Assembly (NCBI GenBank): GCA_022592435.1
Contig: JABYQS010000015.1
Location: forward strand, 310,001-374,000
Origin: Cerioporus squamosus
Lineage: Eukaryota > Basidiomycota > Agaricomycetes > Polyporales > Polyporaceae
Direction of reading: 5' to 3'
DNA length: 64,000 bases
Shown: positions 48,699 to 60,965 of the stretch, piece by piece
Layout: each line of letters opens with the position of its first letter
Numbering within the stretch: position 1 is the first letter of the stretch
Notes under the pieces: generated by a model
What the model saw: only the letters and a program-made list of their open reading frames with translations
Database searches by the model: none
What the model was told of the DNA's origin: nothing
Position numbers and translations under genes: made by a program

Positions 48699-50982
48699 AT
48701 GCACGGCAATCCTGCGTGCCCGGCCTTGCCAGAGCATGCTGAGTCGGTGCACTCTCCGATTGTGTATGGGGCTACCGAGTCCGATGACTCGGACTGTCCC
48801 GGTCTTCTTCCGGATACATATCGCCAGGGACCCCTCCAGGAGCACGCATTTCCTGGTACGCACGGCGAACTTGCGACCGCCGCGAGGAGATCGTCCCAGG
48901 AAGACATGCTGGTTGCGGATGCTACCGACTTGGTCCTACCAGTGCGGCCGAGGAGCGAGAACAGTCTTAGCGGCCATCATTATCCCCACGGCCTTGTATT
49001 TGACTCCGATGAGCTGAAGTCCCAAGCTATACCCTCAACATGCCAGCACCGACAAGGTTCGTACTGTTCATATGCGACAGGTAGCCTGCTAACGAGCTTC
49101 TAGATCGCCCAGGACAGGCAGTGTTCCATGACACTCTTTCCCTTGAAGATGTCATCACCCCTCAACTTGATCCACCTGACGTTGACCTTGATACTACGAG
49201 CGGCGGGGACAGACAGTGGGACGAGCATATCAGGCCTCGACGACATAGTGCGGACTGTATGCCTGTCCCGGAAACTCCCTTTGGACCTTATTCTCGACCT
49301 GCAGACTATCGGAGCGACTTGCGCACCCGACCACAAGTCGAAGCTCCGAGGTATGGCGTAGCAGCCCTCGAGCATCAAACAAAGTACCGGCCCCATACCT
49401 CACGTGATCGTCGTCGAAACGTGGAAGAAGTGCAGCTCGAGGAGCCCATCTTCTTCTATTGCGATCGGCCGCTGACCAGTGGCAACTCCCTCTCGAGAGG
49501 AGATTCTCGCGATTATCCTCCTCGTCCCCTACCCGGATCATACACGCGCGGTGCTGAATCTTCCTCCTCTTCGCATCACGCTTCCGATGACACATACACT
49601 AGAAATTTTCTGTGAGATCCACTCCATCATGAGTGCCGGAGGAGCGACTGACCATGAACAGGTATGCGCTCACGGACAAACCGCATCACATATCCCGTGA
49701 GGGTCGTAACGGTTGGAAGTCCAGGTGCGTTGTGTACCCGAGCACTATACCGCGTAGCTCCCCGAACACTGACACAATCAGAACGAGAGATAGCTCAGCG
49801 CCCCTTCCTGCTCCAATGAGGCAAGAGGACGCCACACGCAGCCCAAATACCGTCGTAGGTGTCGGCGACACACGGATGTGCGATCCCTTTCCCCACACGG
49901 TGGGGTCCACCGACATCCACCCGGATGCCCGCTTTCAGGTTCCTCAGCTCGCGTCCTCGAGCACGATACCCGCATCTCCACTCAGGGAAGGAGAGCGAAC
50001 CGCTTGTCATCCCGCATCGGCCATGTCATCGTCATCTTCCGCATCGTCGCATTATGGGGGGAACAATCCCGGCTTCTGTGTCCTCGCTGCAATGCATCTT
50101 CCATCGTGGCTCTGGTCCCCTAGAGTGCGATCCGACATTCCTTGCCCAAGTTCATGGGGCGGAGAGTCAGAAGGGTGAGTCGCGCTGACATCGAGTTTTT
50201 GCTTGCAAATTGCAACGCTCACGTTTTATTTAGACAAACCATCGACGACGTCATCTCCCCACCAGGCTTCCCACCCTACGGCGAACGAGATCACAGACCT
50301 CTTGCAACTTGCAACGATTCTGAGAAAGAGGTTCAGTATCCCTTGGATGCAAGAACTTCTATGGTTTCGCCTCAAGGCACGAAGCTTGGGCATACGACTG
50401 GCCGCGCTGTTCAGTCGAGGTACACGCCTCGATTCGGCAGCCAGCATATGTCCTCCTTGGACATGACTGTCGGGCATCCAGCGTGCGTCTCATGCCTCCA
50501 ATCCTCTGCGTCCTAACACTGACGGGGTCCTCCGTCTACTCAACAGTGACGATGGCCTGCACATAACCGCCGACGTCGGAGCATCCCAAGAGAGGCCTAC
50601 GATCAAGAGGCGGCACAGCTGGGCTGGTCCATCGTCCCTCGTCTGTTGGCGCAAGTGGCCGTCTCGAGCCAACCGAACGGGCCCAGATCCGTCAGGCGGA
50701 TCGCTCCACGCTTCTTCACGAGGCACAACGTCGCTGGACTTCGCTCGCCGTGACCGCGGCGTGTGGCAAGCAATGGCGACGCCCGCACGCGGTAAAACTT
50801 CCCACTATGAGCACGGCCCTAGAGGAGCAATGATGCCTGCGCTAGTCAACGAATCTCCACATGCTGGTCCGCATGTCCTGTCGCCCACAACTTCCTCGAA
50901 AGCATCTTTCGTCATGCAGGGCTCAGACCTGATCCTTCTCGTCAAGCAGTCACTCCACATCTTCTCGACAGTCATGTTCTGA
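48699..50982 (+). CDS. Long Ser/Pro/Arg-rich orphan protein, multi-exon
   Basis: A chain of open exons joined in phase. Exon 1 (MHGNPACPALPEHAESVHSP...) joins across GTTCGT...CTTCTAG to DRPGQAVFHDTLSLEDV, then across GTGAGA...GAACAG near 49614-49662 to YALTDKPHHISREGRNG, then across GTGAGT...TTTAG near 50176-50232 to DKPSTTSSPHQAS. A final open stretch ends DLILLVKQSLHIFSTVMF with TGA at 50980-50982; the junction near 50330-50520 is uncertain. Composition is Ser, Pro, Arg and Asp rich with no recognised domain, which suggests a disordered protein. It starts 41 bases after the preceding gene's stop and could be part of one longer locus with it. The start codon is a guess. Confidence 0.5.
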
Positions 50983-51029
50983 CCGTCTATGTAGAAGATG
51001 TGGACCACCTGACGAGAAGGATTAGGTCT
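50925..51029. repeat. Strong imperfect inverted repeat at the 3' end of the orphan gene
   Basis: The arm 50925-50965 (AGACCTGATCCTTCTCGTCA...ACATCTTCT) pairs with 50993-51029 (AGAAGATGTGG...AGGTCT) with a few mismatches and a small bulge, around a 27-base loop. The stop codon of the upstream gene lies in the loop. It is much longer than a chance hairpin and may be a local inverted duplication or a MITE remnant. Confidence 0.8.
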
Positions 51030-51267
51030 GTGAACTTCTCTTGTATCACAGTATCAGTACATGGATCCTCACTTTCGGCTCTGACCACCGCTCACTTGTA
51101 CTACGCTCCCCGTCTACACCATCCTCATCTTCGCTAGCCTTGTTGCATTTTTGGACCTCATAGCGTCAACGTACTTGCATCGCTCACATCTATCACCACA
51201 CATTCCACAGCAGATTTTGCAAAGTATGTAATATAGCACGTGCATCTAGTATACAGCATTTGGCTCT
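51030..51267. other. Short intergenic region between convergent genes
   Basis: Convergent 3' ends of the orphan gene (plus) and CCT5 (minus). No feature apart from the right arm of the inverted repeat at its border. Confidence 0.4.
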
Positions 51268-53701
51268 TCATTCTGCGTCTGCCTCCCCGGCCACAATGAC
51301 ATCGTCTGCGAAGTAGCAGCACATCAGCACAAACTTCGCAAGACATATCACAGCGAGACCCACCGATCTTGAGCACCGCCCGCACGAGCTGCGTCGCGAG
51401 GAGGTACTGCTGCCTCTTCGAGATGAGCGGGTCGTACACGTTCTGCTTCTTCATGTCGTTCTCGCCCTTGCCCAGGCAGTCGATGCCGAGCATCGGGTTG
51501 CTCTCCTTGACCTGCCGGCTCTTCACCTCCGCGAGTGTCTCGATCGGCGACAGACCGCTGTTCTCCGCGAGGGCAAGCGGGATGGCGTCGAGAGCGGAGG
51601 CGAATGCACGCATCGCATACTGCTCGATGGACGGGATCTGCGCGTAGAGTGAAGTGAGTGGTGTTATCTTTTGGACAGAGGAGAGAACGGCTAAAGACGT
51701 ACCTCGTCAGCGGCCTTGCCAACGGCGAGCGAGCAGCTGATGTCTGCTGCACCACCGCCGTACACGACTCGATCGTCCACAACGAGATTCCGGACGGCGC
51801 AGATCGCATCGTGCAGTGCGCGCTTTGCCTCGTCGACGATCTGGTAGGCGTCGCTCAAGGTCAGTGCCGTCCCAGCTATAGATGAGGCGTCACGTACCAT
51901 CTTGTTGCTTCCGCGCACGAAGACTGTGACTGTCCGCGCATTCGCGAGCTCCTCGATGACGAGCATCTTGTCGCGCGTCGTGCCGAAGGTGAGCTCGCGG
52001 ACGATGCCAGCGCGACCGAGCTTCTCCGGCGTGAGGTCTTCGAAGCGCGGAACGATGCGACCATTTGTCGCAATGGCGATCAACTGCACAATTCCTCTTT
52101 TAGCGCCTCACGCACGCATCTTGGAGGGTAGAACGCACCTCAATCTCAGGTCCACCAACCCACCGAACGGCAGGCAGGTCGTTCTGCATGAGCAGGTGGT
52201 TCGCCTCGTCATCGAAGCCCCACTGGCAGATGACTAAGTTCGCGCCGGTGTCCTTGACGCGCTTGATCATGTCCTCGAACTTCTCCTTCTCGTACTCGCG
52301 CAGCTTCTTGTACTCCTCCACGCTCGTGATGTCGAGCTTGTGCTTCGTCTTCGGGCGCGGGGGCTCGAACGGGCACGTGAGAATCGCGAGCTTCGCGTCG
52401 CGCACGGTGCTCGGCATCTGCGGGTGCGACATGTCCTTGTCGATGAGGACGCCGCGAATGAGCTTCGTGTCCGACAGCGAGCCGCCGACCTTGCCGTCGA
52501 CCTTGATCATGTCGAACGGCACGTCTTTGCGCTCGAGGTCCGCCACTGCCATAACCGCCTCCACTGCGATCTCGGCAAAGTGTGTGTGGTCTTTTGAGAC
52601 GCTGTACGTCCGGTCAATATGCGAGAGGAACAACAGTCGCTGGACATAATGAACACGTACATTTTGCTACCCAAGCTGGTCATGGCGATTTTGAGAAGAT
52701 TGGAGGTATCGTCCTTGGCGAACTTGACGCGGTCTGATATCCGATCAAGGTGCTCAACGGCTACCGCACATGCGCGGTCGAATCCGTCTGCTATCCGAAT
52801 GGGGTGAATTCCGCGGTCAAGCAGCTCTTCACTTTGTTCAAGCAGGGCGCCGGCGAGCACTGAATGGAAGGGGTCAGTCGAGGTCACAGATCGCAGAGGG
52901 AGCGCCATTGGAAATATGCATAGTGTCGGGTCATGGGCGCCCGGTGAAGCAGAGGAGGTTCTCGTGTGGCAGCGAATGCATGCCCACCATGTTAGCCGGA
53001 AGCCCCGGATCTGCTCTGTCGCAATTGGGGTACAGCGCAGGCCTTCCCACGCAATTGCGTTCGTCCCGCGTCAGGTCGGGGCCGCATCTGCCTGGGCGTG
53101 CAGCTACGTGTGTAGACTTCTGCCTGCCCCTGCGATTCACCTCCACTATGTCCACTAAATCCGCCAAGAGCTGAGATACTTGAGACAAAGTGCACTCACC
53201 AACAACACCAGTTGTACCGTCTCCGATCTCATCGTCCTGGCTTTTCGAGAGTTGCACGAGAAGCTTCGCGATCTGGTGGTCGACCTCCATTTGCGACAGA
53301 ATCGTTGCACCGTCGTTCGTAACAGTAATCTCGCCATCGGTGAGATGAGGATCTTGTCCAGGCCTGCGGAATGGGATAGCTGCATGAGACGAAAGGAGAC
53401 TGACGCAAAGAGGTCGTGCGCGAACCTCTTGGCCCGAGAGATGTACGGATGATGTTGGCGACGGTGCGTGCAGCGAGAATATGTGACTACAAGACCGTTC
53501 GTCAGTGCTTCAGACCGAGAATGACTGCGCACGCACCTTGATTGCCTCGACACCGTGGCTCCTCGTCTTCTTTGCCTGCTCGCGGAGGATGATGAACGGC
53601 CGACCGTACTGATGAATTCAGGAAGTTCTCAGTGCACTGCACGTTGTCAAGCATGCTTTCCGCACCTCGTCCGTCGCATACATAGCTTGTGGTTCCGCCA
53701 T
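51268..53701 (-). CDS. CCT5: T-complex chaperonin subunit epsilon (CCT5)
   Basis: Starts [12 protein letters not shown] at 53701, then [182 protein letters not shown] and NPMLGIDC. It ends [10 protein letters not shown] with TGA at 51268-51270. These motifs are specific for the epsilon subunit of the cytosolic TRiC/CCT ring, which folds actin and tubulin. The ATPase residues (GDGTT) are present and splice joins look clean. The gene is divergent from the HNH-family gene; about 250 bases separate them. Confidence 0.95.
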
Positions 53702-53947
53702 CGTGGAGAAGTACGCGGGGGAAGGAGGAGGAAGGAGGACAAGCACAGATGAAATCTCGGTCTTTCCAAGCGCCCAGACTGACGCGTTACGCTCACGACC
53801 CGTAACGCGTAACGGCTGAGCGCTGAGGGAGGTTAACTTCGGCTTCAGCTTGATTCTCTTCTGAAACTTGGCTGCTCTCTGCGATCCGCCGGGCTCGCAC
53901 CCGGCACCCACACCACCTCGTCCACTTGCACCGCAGTACCGCTCAAA

Positions 53948-55562
53948 TTGGCTCCTAGACCCGCATTTCAGTACCAGCCCGGGCAACGTACGGTCGTTGC
54001 TCGCGGCTCCGTACGGATTTTTCACCCAGCCAAACTCGAGGTCGCCCAACGAAGACTGCTGCTGAGATTTCCTGCCTTCGATCTCGAAGAGTTACCTTCA
54101 GGCCAGAATCACGGCGTACTCTACTCCCTCATGTTGGAAGCGTGTCGTATCCTGGTGAACAATCAAGACATCCGCCTTACTCTTGATGTTAACGTTCAGG
54201 CTCCACAACCTCACACAACGGTGGAAGGACAGACCACCTTGCCCGCGGGACTCTACTATTTGTTCCTCTCCCATGGAACCCCGGACGATGACTATCCAGT
54301 TGTCACCGACTTCACTGCTTGGGTATTTCCTCACGAATATCTCTGTACTCGGCTTACTAGCTGGGCTATCGCGGTCCCAGCGACGTACGGTCGGTGTCCC
54401 TCGTCCGCGTTGTCCGAGTTCGTGAAGGGCTACGACCGTCATTGCTGCATAGTCACTCGATTCATGACGGGTACGTGTTATCACATTTTCGAATGTCAGC
54501 ATCGTCACGCTCATTGTACGAACACAGTGAATTCAAACGATTGCGTCCATATTTGTCCGAAGGAGCAGAACGACTGGTTTATAGAGAACACTATGGCCGT
54601 TTACACTCACGGAACTGGTGGCATCAACGACATTGCGAACGGCGTATGCATGCGCAGCGATGTGCACCGCTGTTTCGATGGCCTGGGCTTCGTCATCTAC
54701 CCGGAGGGCTCCTCGTTCTTGACGTATGTGATCGATGGAGGCGAGGCCGACTTCGCGCCGCTGTTGCATTGGCGGTTGCTGGAGGTGCCGGACCGCGTGT
54801 TCCCAGAACTGCTCTACGCTCGTTTTGCTTATGCTATCATCAAGACCGCCCTCACCACCCAGGGGCTATTCAATCCCGTTCCTCCCAACGAGGCGGTCAT
54901 CAACATTCGTGCCCGAAGACTGGCTGCTATGAAGGAGAAAGGGAAGTCCAGGTCGGAGGATTCGCAGCCGTCTTCATACCTTTCATGAAGAGAGCCAAGG
55001 TTTGATATGTCCTACAGTTTCGGATGACTCTCTTGACCTTTTCCACGCTTCTGGGTCTGCCGACACGTCGGAGGTTGATGAGGATTGTTCCTACGCACTC
55101 GACGACGACACCCTTGCGGCGACCTCCTACGCAACGTTCCCGCATCTACGTACGTCGGGTTCGCTGAACTCACTACGTGCAACGCTGATATATTGGCGCA
55201 GGCGAAGAGCGAGAGCACTCGACCGACCACCACTACAACACGCTGATCTTACACCCCGAGACTCCTCGGATGCGGAGGTTGATGGAAGACTACAAGAGGC
55301 AGAATCCCCAGGTCAGTCAGCGGTCCGGGGCCACGGCTGCGTCTCCAGACATGGGAGATGCGGGCGAAGATGACGCGGAGGAGAATGTGCCCGTCGACTT
55401 CTTTGACGGTGCGACCCACGTCGTTGGAGACTCGAAGAGGTCGCTGCCGGAGCGCAGGACACGGAGGAAACGATGTCATTCACCGGGGACTTGGACCGTG
55501 ACCCAGAGCTTGTTGCGCCTGCCTCAATACCAATCCACCCGCCGACCGTCGACACGGCGTAG
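53948..55562 (+). CDS. HNH-endonuclease-family protein, fungal type
   Basis: The first readable exon gives VRIFHPAKLEVAQRRLLLRF, LPSGQNHGVLYSLMLEACRI and LPAGLYYLFLS. No in-frame ATG is visible, so an upstream exon or a missed start is likely. The nuclease core follows: CCIVTRFMT, an intron, NSNDCVHICPKEQNDWF, GGINDIANGVCMRSDVHRCF and LGFVIYPEG, matching the HNH_2-type domain (His, Asn and His all present), then FARFAYAIIKT. After 54988 the chain probably continues with SDDSLDLFHASGSADTSEVD and STDHHYNTLILHPETPRMRR (joined in phase at 55151) and may end at 55562; the linking intron could not be fixed. Such genes are abundant in mushrooms; nuclease activity is not proven. Confidence 0.68.
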
Positions 55563-56120
55563 AGCGCGATGTACTAGTACTTGTACCGGAACCCAATATA
55601 GCCAAGCTCTGCACATCGCTTGTCATTCGAAAGCCGACTACTTCACTACGGAAAGCTCCCTGGTCGGAGTATCTGGCTATAGAGGACCGAAAATACTTGT
55701 GAGGAGCGGCATCATGTACTGGAAGAAGGACATCCACCCGCTAGTCTCCGTTGCTGACCATAAGGAAAGATGATAGTCGATCTTTATTATCCCGCTCTGA
55801 CGGCCATCTTCCTGCAAGTGACGGATATAGATGACAGTCAAGTCTTGCCACAGCGGTCATCTCAGGCAACAGCCGTACCAATCGTCTTCCCTGCGCCCCC
55901 GGAAGGACTACCTTGTATTACACCGCTACTGTCTGTCTAACCATTTACAAGCACGTCTGCGCAGTTATATGTTCAGAATGTACACGAGAAGGTATCATCT
56001 TTGCGATCGGAAGCGTCGAAACGAGGTGAGCTACAAAGTACGGGTGTACGATAAGTACGGTACTATTGACACGAGGATGTACGTGTGCGCGCGCGGAGCG
56101 GATGGATGTATGACAGCAGA
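55563..56120. other. Intergenic region
   Basis: Between convergent genes. Short frames only, nothing recognised. Confidence 0.4.
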
Positions 56121-57845
<1,725 letters not shown>

Positions 57846-58141
57846 GGTGTTTTGGGGGTGTGGGGGTGTTCGAGGAGAAAGACTGGGACGGGGATGGTGG
57901 GTGATGCGGGCGGACTCTGGCTTGCGCGGGGACGTGACGCGGACACACTGAAGCCATGCGTGACGATCACGGCTGTCACGCCAGGACTGCCTCAAGCGGA
58001 GTCTCGCGCTGACTCTCTTCCCTCCTCCATCTGCCCCGCCTTACAAGCGGTTCCTTCTCTTTCTCTGCTCGCCGCTCGCACCCATCGTGCACTGTTTGCC
58101 ACTAGAAGAGCCGAGAAGCAGACACCAAAGACTCATTCATC
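57846..58141. promoter_or_regulatory. Shared promoter region of PP2A and eIF1A genes
   Basis: 296 bases between two divergent housekeeping start codons. No TATA box; a bidirectional promoter is inferred from spacing. Confidence 0.4.
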
Positions 58142-58816
58142 ATGCCGAAGGTATGTAATATCCTCGAAACATCCAGATTATTTTGCTGACATAGATTCCC
58201 GCTGCAGAACAAGGGAAAGGTTCGCAGACGACCAGTTTGGCTTGGAAGATTGCGTCCTGACGCTCCGATCTATAGGGTGGTAAGAACCGGAGACGTGGAA
58301 AGAACGAGAACGACGACGACAAGCGCGAGTTGGTTTTCCGCGAAGATGGCCAGGAATACGCACAAGTGACGAAGATGCTAGGAAACGGCCGTCTGGAGGC
58401 CATGTGTTTCGACGGCGAGAAGCGGTTGGCACATATCCGGGGGAAGATGCGGAAGAAGGTGCGTATCCATATATCCGTTCCTCGAAATCCCCTCTTACAT
58501 TGTGGCGCCCCTCCGCACGATCAGGTCTGGATCAACCAGGGAGACATCATCCTTCTGTCCCTTCGCGACTTCCAGGACGACAAAGCGGACGTCATTGTAA
58601 AATACACCGCTGATGAGGCACGAAGTCGTACGCATATATCCATCGCTCTCTCCCCGCCGCAGCGGACTAACGCCGGCGTCCCCTCCCGCAGTGAAGGCGT
58701 ACGGCGAGCTCCCCGAGAACGCGAAGATCAACGAGACGGAGACCTTCGGCGAGGAGGAGGGCGAGTGCACATTCGAGTTCGGCGAAGACGAGGAGGTCGA
58801 CATCGACGACATCTGA
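58142..58816 (+). CDS. Translation initiation factor eIF1A
   Basis: Exon 1 is only MPK, followed by [95 protein letters not shown] and an acidic tail ending EVDIDDI with TGA at 58814-58816; about 147 residues. The basic N-tail, OB-fold and acidic DIDDI C-tail are all standard for eIF1A, which promotes scanning and start-codon choice on the 40S subunit. Four short introns, all in phase. Confidence 0.95.
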
Positions 58817-59511
58817 AGACGTGTATTCCTATCCTGTATTCTCTCATCCCGATCGGCAGCCCGATGTACACTCTACCAGCCCGATGCCTCGCGCCCCTCG
58901 CTGTTTTGCTATCTCTTGGTTCGTTTCGCCCATCGGTGTATCAGAATATCTACTTCGTTCACACCATCATCGAACTGTCTCGCGATTTATTGACTTACTC
59001 CAAGGTGAGCATGATCCTCCGATTGAAACAAGTCGGATATTTCTCCGCTTGGTTGTTTCGCAGGATTCGTGTCGATTGGACACTCGCCATAGAGCGGGCG
59101 CAGACATGGCAAGTGGCGATCTCGATGCCGTAGCACATGTTACCGTCAGTCGCGCAGACTCTTCGTGGAATTCCCTGCCTTGATATTGCTGGGTACGGTA
59201 AGGCTGTGAGGCAGCGTCCCCGAGGGAATGAATACGCCCCGTGCGCGTGCAACGGGTCAGGCCGCCTTAGAAGGGTCGTATGTCGCAGAGAGCCTCATCC
59301 CCCGCCAAGCTGTGCTTGCCCAGCTTGGGCACCGTATGCTCTATCTAAGTGATACCTGATAGTTGGTAAGTCGCTAGAATCCCGCACATCGATTCACATC
59401 CTGACAATTTTCCACATAGACCCGACCGTTGGCTCCGCAGAACATTCGCCACAATCGATACTACCGACAATCGCGTGCTGTGAGTGCCGCTTCCTGCGGC
59501 CATCCCTCCTC
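58817..59511. other. Intergenic region
   Basis: 3' flank of eIF1A and of the small secreted peptide gene. No exon or RNA gene recognised. Confidence 0.4.
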
Positions 59512-59735
59512 TTAGTCCTTCAAGCAACCGATCGCAAGGCAAACGACCCCGTTCTTGGGAAGCTGATACAAATTTTCAGGTCGAGTGACACCGCACGGTG
59601 AGGTTGATCACTTACAGTCCTCGGCTGAGCTGGTCGAGTCCAAGGCCACGGCCTAGGCGCTGCTACAGGCGCGGCCATAACCTCGGTGGACGCGAGAAGA
59701 GCGAGGGCAGCAGCAATCAAGGCTGCGAGACGCAT
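59512..59735 (-). CDS. Secreted 56-residue peptide precursor
   Basis: Exon 1 (59616-59735) encodes MRLAALIAAALALLASTEVM, a strong signal peptide, followed by AAPVAAPRPWPWTRPAQPRT. The intron 59563-59615 (GTAAGT...ATCAG) joins in phase to exon 2 (59512-59562), LPKNGVVCLAIGCLKD then TAA; 56 residues in total. After signal cleavage a Pro/Trp-rich linker precedes a compact CLAIGC core whose two Cys could form a disulfide. A TATA box lies about 100 bases upstream. It is too small for confident homology, but intron phase, signal peptide and TATA box all point to a real gene. Confidence 0.65.
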
Positions 59736-59833
59736 ATTGGTCGATGGTGCGTGTGTCGAAATATCGATGGTTCGATGACAGTCAAGAAGCAGGTGTTCGA
59801 TGTGAGGCTCGCGCGAGACCGGCTGCGGCCACG

Positions 59834-59841
59834 TTTATATA
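59834..59841 (-). promoter_or_regulatory. TATA box of the secreted peptide gene
   Basis: TATATAAA on the minus strand, 99-106 bases upstream of the ATG at 59735. Confidence 0.55.
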
Positions 59842-60189
59842 AGGGTGGCTAGCGCCATGTCCCGTGAGTCGTGACCTTGTTGCATGTCTCGTCACCCGCA
59901 CGGCTACACACGGCCGCAGATAAAGAGATATGCGTACGTGGCAGATCTCATAGTACTTGCAGCGTAATACCAATGACCGCGCAAGGAGGAAGAAGACCAC
60001 GACAGTGCCTCGGACACTGCCTCGAATAGCCTGCGGACTGGGGAATCCCGTCTTCCGCTTCTTCGCCTCCTTCCCCCTGCCTCCTCCACCGCATCACCTC
60101 CCACGGCATATCCTGCATCGGTCGTCTAAGCTCAACGGTACGCGTTTGTTCTTTTGCTAAGTGGCACTACTCACGCATACTCGTTCCTC
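59842..60189. other. Intergenic region
   Basis: Upstream of the secreted peptide gene (minus) and of the HET relic (plus). A pyrimidine-rich stretch (60055-60100) but no exon recognised. Confidence 0.35.
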
Positions 60190-60821
60190 ATGTGGAGGTT
60201 GTTGGGCACCGACTCGGACCGCGCCGAGCTTGGTCATTTCTCGAATGCTGATGTCGTCGACAGAGGGTACGCACAGAGGGTACGCTATTTTCCTCTATAC
60301 CTGGAGCGAACGCGAGCAGACCTTCCAAGACCTCACGGAGATACTCGAAAGGGTGCGAGATGGCTGGCGCAATCCTCTGCAACCACGAAGATTCGGAAGT
60401 GCTGCATCCTCGCAGACCGCGACGGAATATCACTGGGTCTGGGGAGGTGAGACCCATGTTGCATCAACAAGGAGAGCAGCACAGAGCTTCCGATTCCGTA
60501 TTCCGATGGTACAAACGGTGGTGTGCGCCGTATGCGCTTTCGGAGGAGGTCTCGAGCTACTGCAAGCTGGACACACTGAACTCCGAGTTCAGCAGGAGGT
60601 GATGCTCGGACGGACGCTGCAGGAGCTGAGAGCTCCTGACCCACGTTGTGCTCTTCTCCTGCCAGTGGAGAGAGCTCGGTGTCAGATGACAACCTGCTAC
60701 CCTGCTTGCGGATATCACGGAGCTCCTGGCGGGAAAAGCCCTCTGTGTGGATCATGGTATCAACAATCCCATGTCATGGGCCAACGTCGAGCTGTCGCCC
60801 CCGGGTCTGGAGGTCGACTAA
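60190..60821 (+). pseudogene. Decayed HET-domain protein gene
   Basis: Fragments of the basidiomycete HET-domain order appear in all three frames: MWRLLGTDSDRAELGHFSNA, HRGYAIFLYTWSEREQTFQD, KIRKCCILADRDG, CCINKESSTEL (out of frame as assembled), SVFRWYKRW, TLQELRAPDP, then TLLADITELLAGKALCVDHG and SWANVELSPPGL. The order matches intact members (start MWLL.., GYAILSHTW, KIRRCC, DTCCIDK.SSAELSEAINSM). Several frameshifts, an in-frame stop after WRELGVR and missing segments show it is dead. Intact HET-domain proteins mediate non-self recognition and cell death in ascomycetes; the basidiomycete role is unclear. Confidence 0.72.
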
Positions 60822-60965
60822 CGCGCGCGCGCCGGGCGGTGATGAGACGTTCGACCTTCCCTGAGTGTGAAGGAGAAGATTGCTGGATTGCTAGGAAGCT
60901 ACACGGGGACAGCATTGTGAGACGTGGTACTAGGTGGAAGATTCGAGACATCTGCCAGACAGAGA

